Part shown: piece by piece, positions 62,073-64,000 of the stretch | Layout of the letters: each line of letters begins with the position of its first letter | Position numbering within the stretch: the stretch's first letter is position 1 | NCBI GenBank assembly: GCA_902570265.1 | Contig: CACFXF010000003.1 | Coordinates: forward strand, 96,466-160,465 | Origin: an uncultured Alphaproteobacteria bacterium | GTDB taxonomy: Bacteria; Pseudomonadota; Alphaproteobacteria; Rhodobacterales; Rhodobacteraceae | Reading direction: 5' to 3' | DNA length: 64,000 nt | Notes under the pieces: model-generated | Told to the model about the DNA's origin: nothing | Databases searched by the model: none | What the model saw: the letters and a program-made list of their open reading frames with translations, nothing else | Position numbers and translations under genes: made by a program

Positions 62073-64000
62073 AGACAGTGATATGGTCTTTCTGGCACCA
62101 GAACTGATACATTCTAGCAAATACTTTTGGATTGGTACGTTCATAAGATTGCCATTTATCCAAGTCATAGGGATCTTCTTTATTTTTATTGGTTTGCTTA
62201 AAGTGTGAAACTATTTTGCTAGATTCAAAACCACAGAATTTAAGGCCCAACTTATCCAGATGATCTTTTATTAATGGAATAGTGAACCTGTGTTCTTGTA
62301 CATGGAAAAGAAGGTCTTTTAGGGTACTCAAACTGTAAAAATCAGAAGAATTAATAATTTGCTCATAATACGCTTTATCTGATTCTATTATCATATCTCG
62401 AAAAGACCTCATTTCTGTATCATTTGATCCAATGCCTGTTTGTCTTATTTCCTCTCTAATTTTGACAATATTTTGTCTGGCTAATTCACTATATAAACCG
62501 ATCTTCATAAGGCCCCCTGGCTTCAGGCAATCTGTAAGTACTTTCCACCCTTTCATTGGGTTATCCATATGATGCAAAACACCCACACTCTCAATGATAT
62601 CAAATTGTTTGTTGAGCTTACCTAAGTCTAAGATATCAGCCTGCATATAGTCTATGTTTTCAATATGAATCTCTTCAGTTTTGCGTTTTGCATAAGCTAA
62701 GCTTGATAGGCTAAGATCAATAGCTAAGACTTTTGAAGATTTAAATCTTGCTGCAGTAGTAATTGAATGCTGTCCTGTTCCACAGCCAGCGATTAAGATA
62801 TTTGGGTTTTTAACTTCATTAATTTTTTCACAGTGGAGTTTTAGTTGTAATTCTTCAACTACTTTTGAGATAGGTGCAGGTTCTAAGTTTAAACCCAAGT
62901 TCACCCATCTAGGATAGGGGCTTTCCTCGTACTGATCCCTTACGTTTGAGGATACTTTATTACTGATTTCCTCAAGTATTGGAAGATTTAGTTTTAGCTT
63001 TTTTTCCTGATTTGGTTCTTCAACCTGCCGTGTGAATACTTCTTGAATTTGATTAGTAACTATTAATGACTGACACCAATCATACTTATGAAGTGCCTTG
63101 TAAGAGGCTAGTATTAATATGGCCGATGGACTTGGTTGTTCATCATTAGAGAGTAATTCTTTTATTTGCTTCTCTAAGACGTTAATGGCTTTTTCTTCAT
63201 TTTTTCTTTGACTATAGACGTATTCATTGGTGAAGCACTGTAGTGCTAAAGCAGATTGGAATCTAAGTAATTCAGGTGATGCTTCTTTGAAGGATGAAAG
63301 GTTATCAAGGACACTAGTTCTAAGTTTTTTGAACAGATTTTCAAGTTCTAAATCAGGAAGTGGACAAACACTCATCAGCTTTCGTAACAAGGGAAGTTTA
63401 TCTAATTCTGAAATAACATCTAGAGGGTCTTGAATTACCTTGTCATCACTAACTAATTGCAACTGTTTCTGCAAACTAGGCTCAAACTTCAATAGACTGA
63501 TAGCTGCAGCAGCGATAAACTTGGGTTGAGCATACATTTTTTTATCAAGCAAAGAACTGATTGTATTTTGAAGACCTCTATTTGGCTTTTTAAAGGTGAT
63601 GTTTGTAAGAGCATTACCTATGTTGCTAAAGGCCTCAGTATAATCAGGCTTGAGTGAGATAGCTTTGTTGTAAGCTTCTATGGCTTCTTCCAGTTTACCC
63701 ATTTCTGCTAAAACAATACCCATGTTGTAGCATGCATCAGAAAAAACAGGCTTGAGTGAGAGAGCTTTGTTGAAAGCTTCTATTGCTTTGCCTAGCTTCC
63801 CTTGATCTAACAGAGCAGTGCCCATGTTATTATAGGCTTCATGATGATTGGGCTTAATTGAGATAGCTTTTTTGTAAGACTCTATAGCTTCTTCCAACTT
63901 GCCCTGATCTTGTAGAGTAACGCCCATGTTGTAACAAGCCTCAGCATAATCAGGTCTGATTGAGATAGCTTTGTTATATGCCTCTATAGCTTGCTTGTAT
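62062..64000 (-). CDS. TPR protein with C-terminal methyltransferase domain (5' end beyond window)
   Basis: Partial gene: the frame stays open to the right edge (YKQAIEAYNKAISIRPDYAE is encoded at 64000-63940), so an internal ATG at 63927 is not the true start. At least four near-identical 34-residue TPRs are followed by a middle helical region (about 260 residues) and a class I methyltransferase with NILIAGCGTGQHSITTAARF, LAIDLSLSSLAYAKRK and FDIIESVGVLHHMDNPMKGW. ADILDLGKL supplies the adenine-contact acidic residue. It is the same general architecture as 59754-61634 but differs in sequence. Function unknown. Confidence 0.82.
   Translation of the reverse strand, partial: YKQAIEAYNKAISIRPDYAEACYNMGVTLQDQGKLEEAIESYKKAISIKPNHHEAYNNMGTALLDQGKLGKAIEAFNKALSLKPVFSDACYNMGIVLAEMGKLEEAIEAYNKAISLKPDYTEAFSNIGNALTNITFKKPNRGLQNTISSLLDKKMYAQPKFIAAAAISLLKFEPSLQKQLQLVSDDKVIQDPLDVISELDKLPLLRKLMSVCPLPDLELENLFKKLRTSVLDNLSSFKEASPELLRFQSALALQCFTNEYVYSQRKNEEKAINVLEKQIKELLSNDEQPSPSAILILASYKALHKYDWCQSLIVTNQIQEVFTRQVEEPNQEKKLKLNLPILEEISNKVSSNVRDQYEESPYPRWVNLGLNLEPAPISKVVEELQLKLHCEKINEVKNPNILIAGCGTGQHSITTAARFKSSKVLAIDLSLSSLAYAKRKTEEIHIENIDYMQADILDLGKLNKQFDIIESVGVLHHMDNPMKGWKVLTDCLKPGGLMKIGLYSELARQNIVKIREEIRQTGIGSNDTEMRSFRDMIIESDKAYYEQIINSSDFYSLSTLKDLLFHVQEHRFTIPLIKDHLDKLGLKFCGFESSKIVSHFKQTNKNKEDPYDLDKWQSYERTNPKVFARMYQFWCQKDHITVSTS

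Noticed and set aside
61880..62098. Minus-strand 72-codon frame
   Set aside because: The opposite strand encodes a recognisable TlpA C-terminus, which explains the open frame.
1..64000. CRISPR arrays, insertion sequences, prophage genes, rRNA operons
   Set aside because: No spaced identical repeats, transposase, integrase or phage structural genes and no rRNA sequence were seen; the only repeats are the coding tandem arrays and the flanking pair at 59.5 and 61.7 kb.

Overview
The window is AT-rich (roughly one third G+C by eye), tightly packed and dominated by ABC importers, osmolyte and nitrogen scavenging genes and TPR proteins. This gene content fits a free-living marine alphaproteobacterium of an AT-rich lineage (AEGEAN-169/HIMB59-like, SAR11-like or SAR116-like). 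That placement is an inference from gene content and style; no rRNA gene is present to prove it.

Layout. 0-7.4 kb: 5' end of a molybdopterin oxidoreductase of the biotin sulfoxide/TMAO reductase type, a glycine-betaine importer (proX, proV and a permease with two fused domains), a candidate structured RNA, peptidase T and a DMT exporter. 7.5-12.4 kb: complete urease cluster ureDABCEFG. 12.5-14.9 kb: AhpD-like protein, quinone oxidoreductase, HAD-like protein. 15-28.5 kb: a LacI-controlled catabolic regulon with a sugar-type ABC importer, a histidinol-dehydrogenase-like enzyme, an SDR, three SnoaL/NTF2-like proteins, a bicupin, an alpha/beta hydrolase and a core-MetE-like enzyme. Two near-identical palindromes lie at its two ends. 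28.5-39.6 kb: a broken membrane-protein gene, an O6-alkylguanine-DNA methyltransferase, then a selenocysteine locus (selA, selB, selC tRNA-Sec and a UGA-containing GrdB/PrdB-family selenoprotein) on the same strand as a polyamine-type ABC importer and an Asp/Glu-hydantoin racemase. 39.6-45.7 kb: a GntR-controlled SDR, a maleate-isomerase-like enzyme and a TauABC-type importer with two permeases. 45.8-48.8 kb: TPR-glycosyltransferase, DUF6165 protein and methyltransferase. 49.2-56.2 kb: a type I secretion module in which the membrane-fusion protein carries a cyclic-nucleotide-binding domain, next to an exporter ATPase, a methionine-rich 16-residue-repeat protein and a class III nucleotide cyclase. 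56.6-64 kb: M32 carboxypeptidase, GST, tRNA-Gln, gene remnants (MAPEG, YajQ, TlpA) and two TPR-methyltransferase genes, one flanked by about 140-bp direct repeats and the other running off the right edge.

Two assemblies stand out. First, the two reading frames at 29683-30447 and 30466-30921 are one selenoprotein gene interrupted by an in-frame UGA, placed directly behind its own tRNA-Sec, SelB and SelA and behind an importer and a racemase; together these look like a portable uptake-racemisation-reduction operon. Second, the cyclase, repeat protein, ABC exporter and CNB-HlyD fusion look like a type I secretion system gated by a cyclic nucleotide. A recurring design feature is an intrinsic-terminator-like hairpin immediately downstream of all four substrate-binding-protein genes, which should make binding protein exceed permease.
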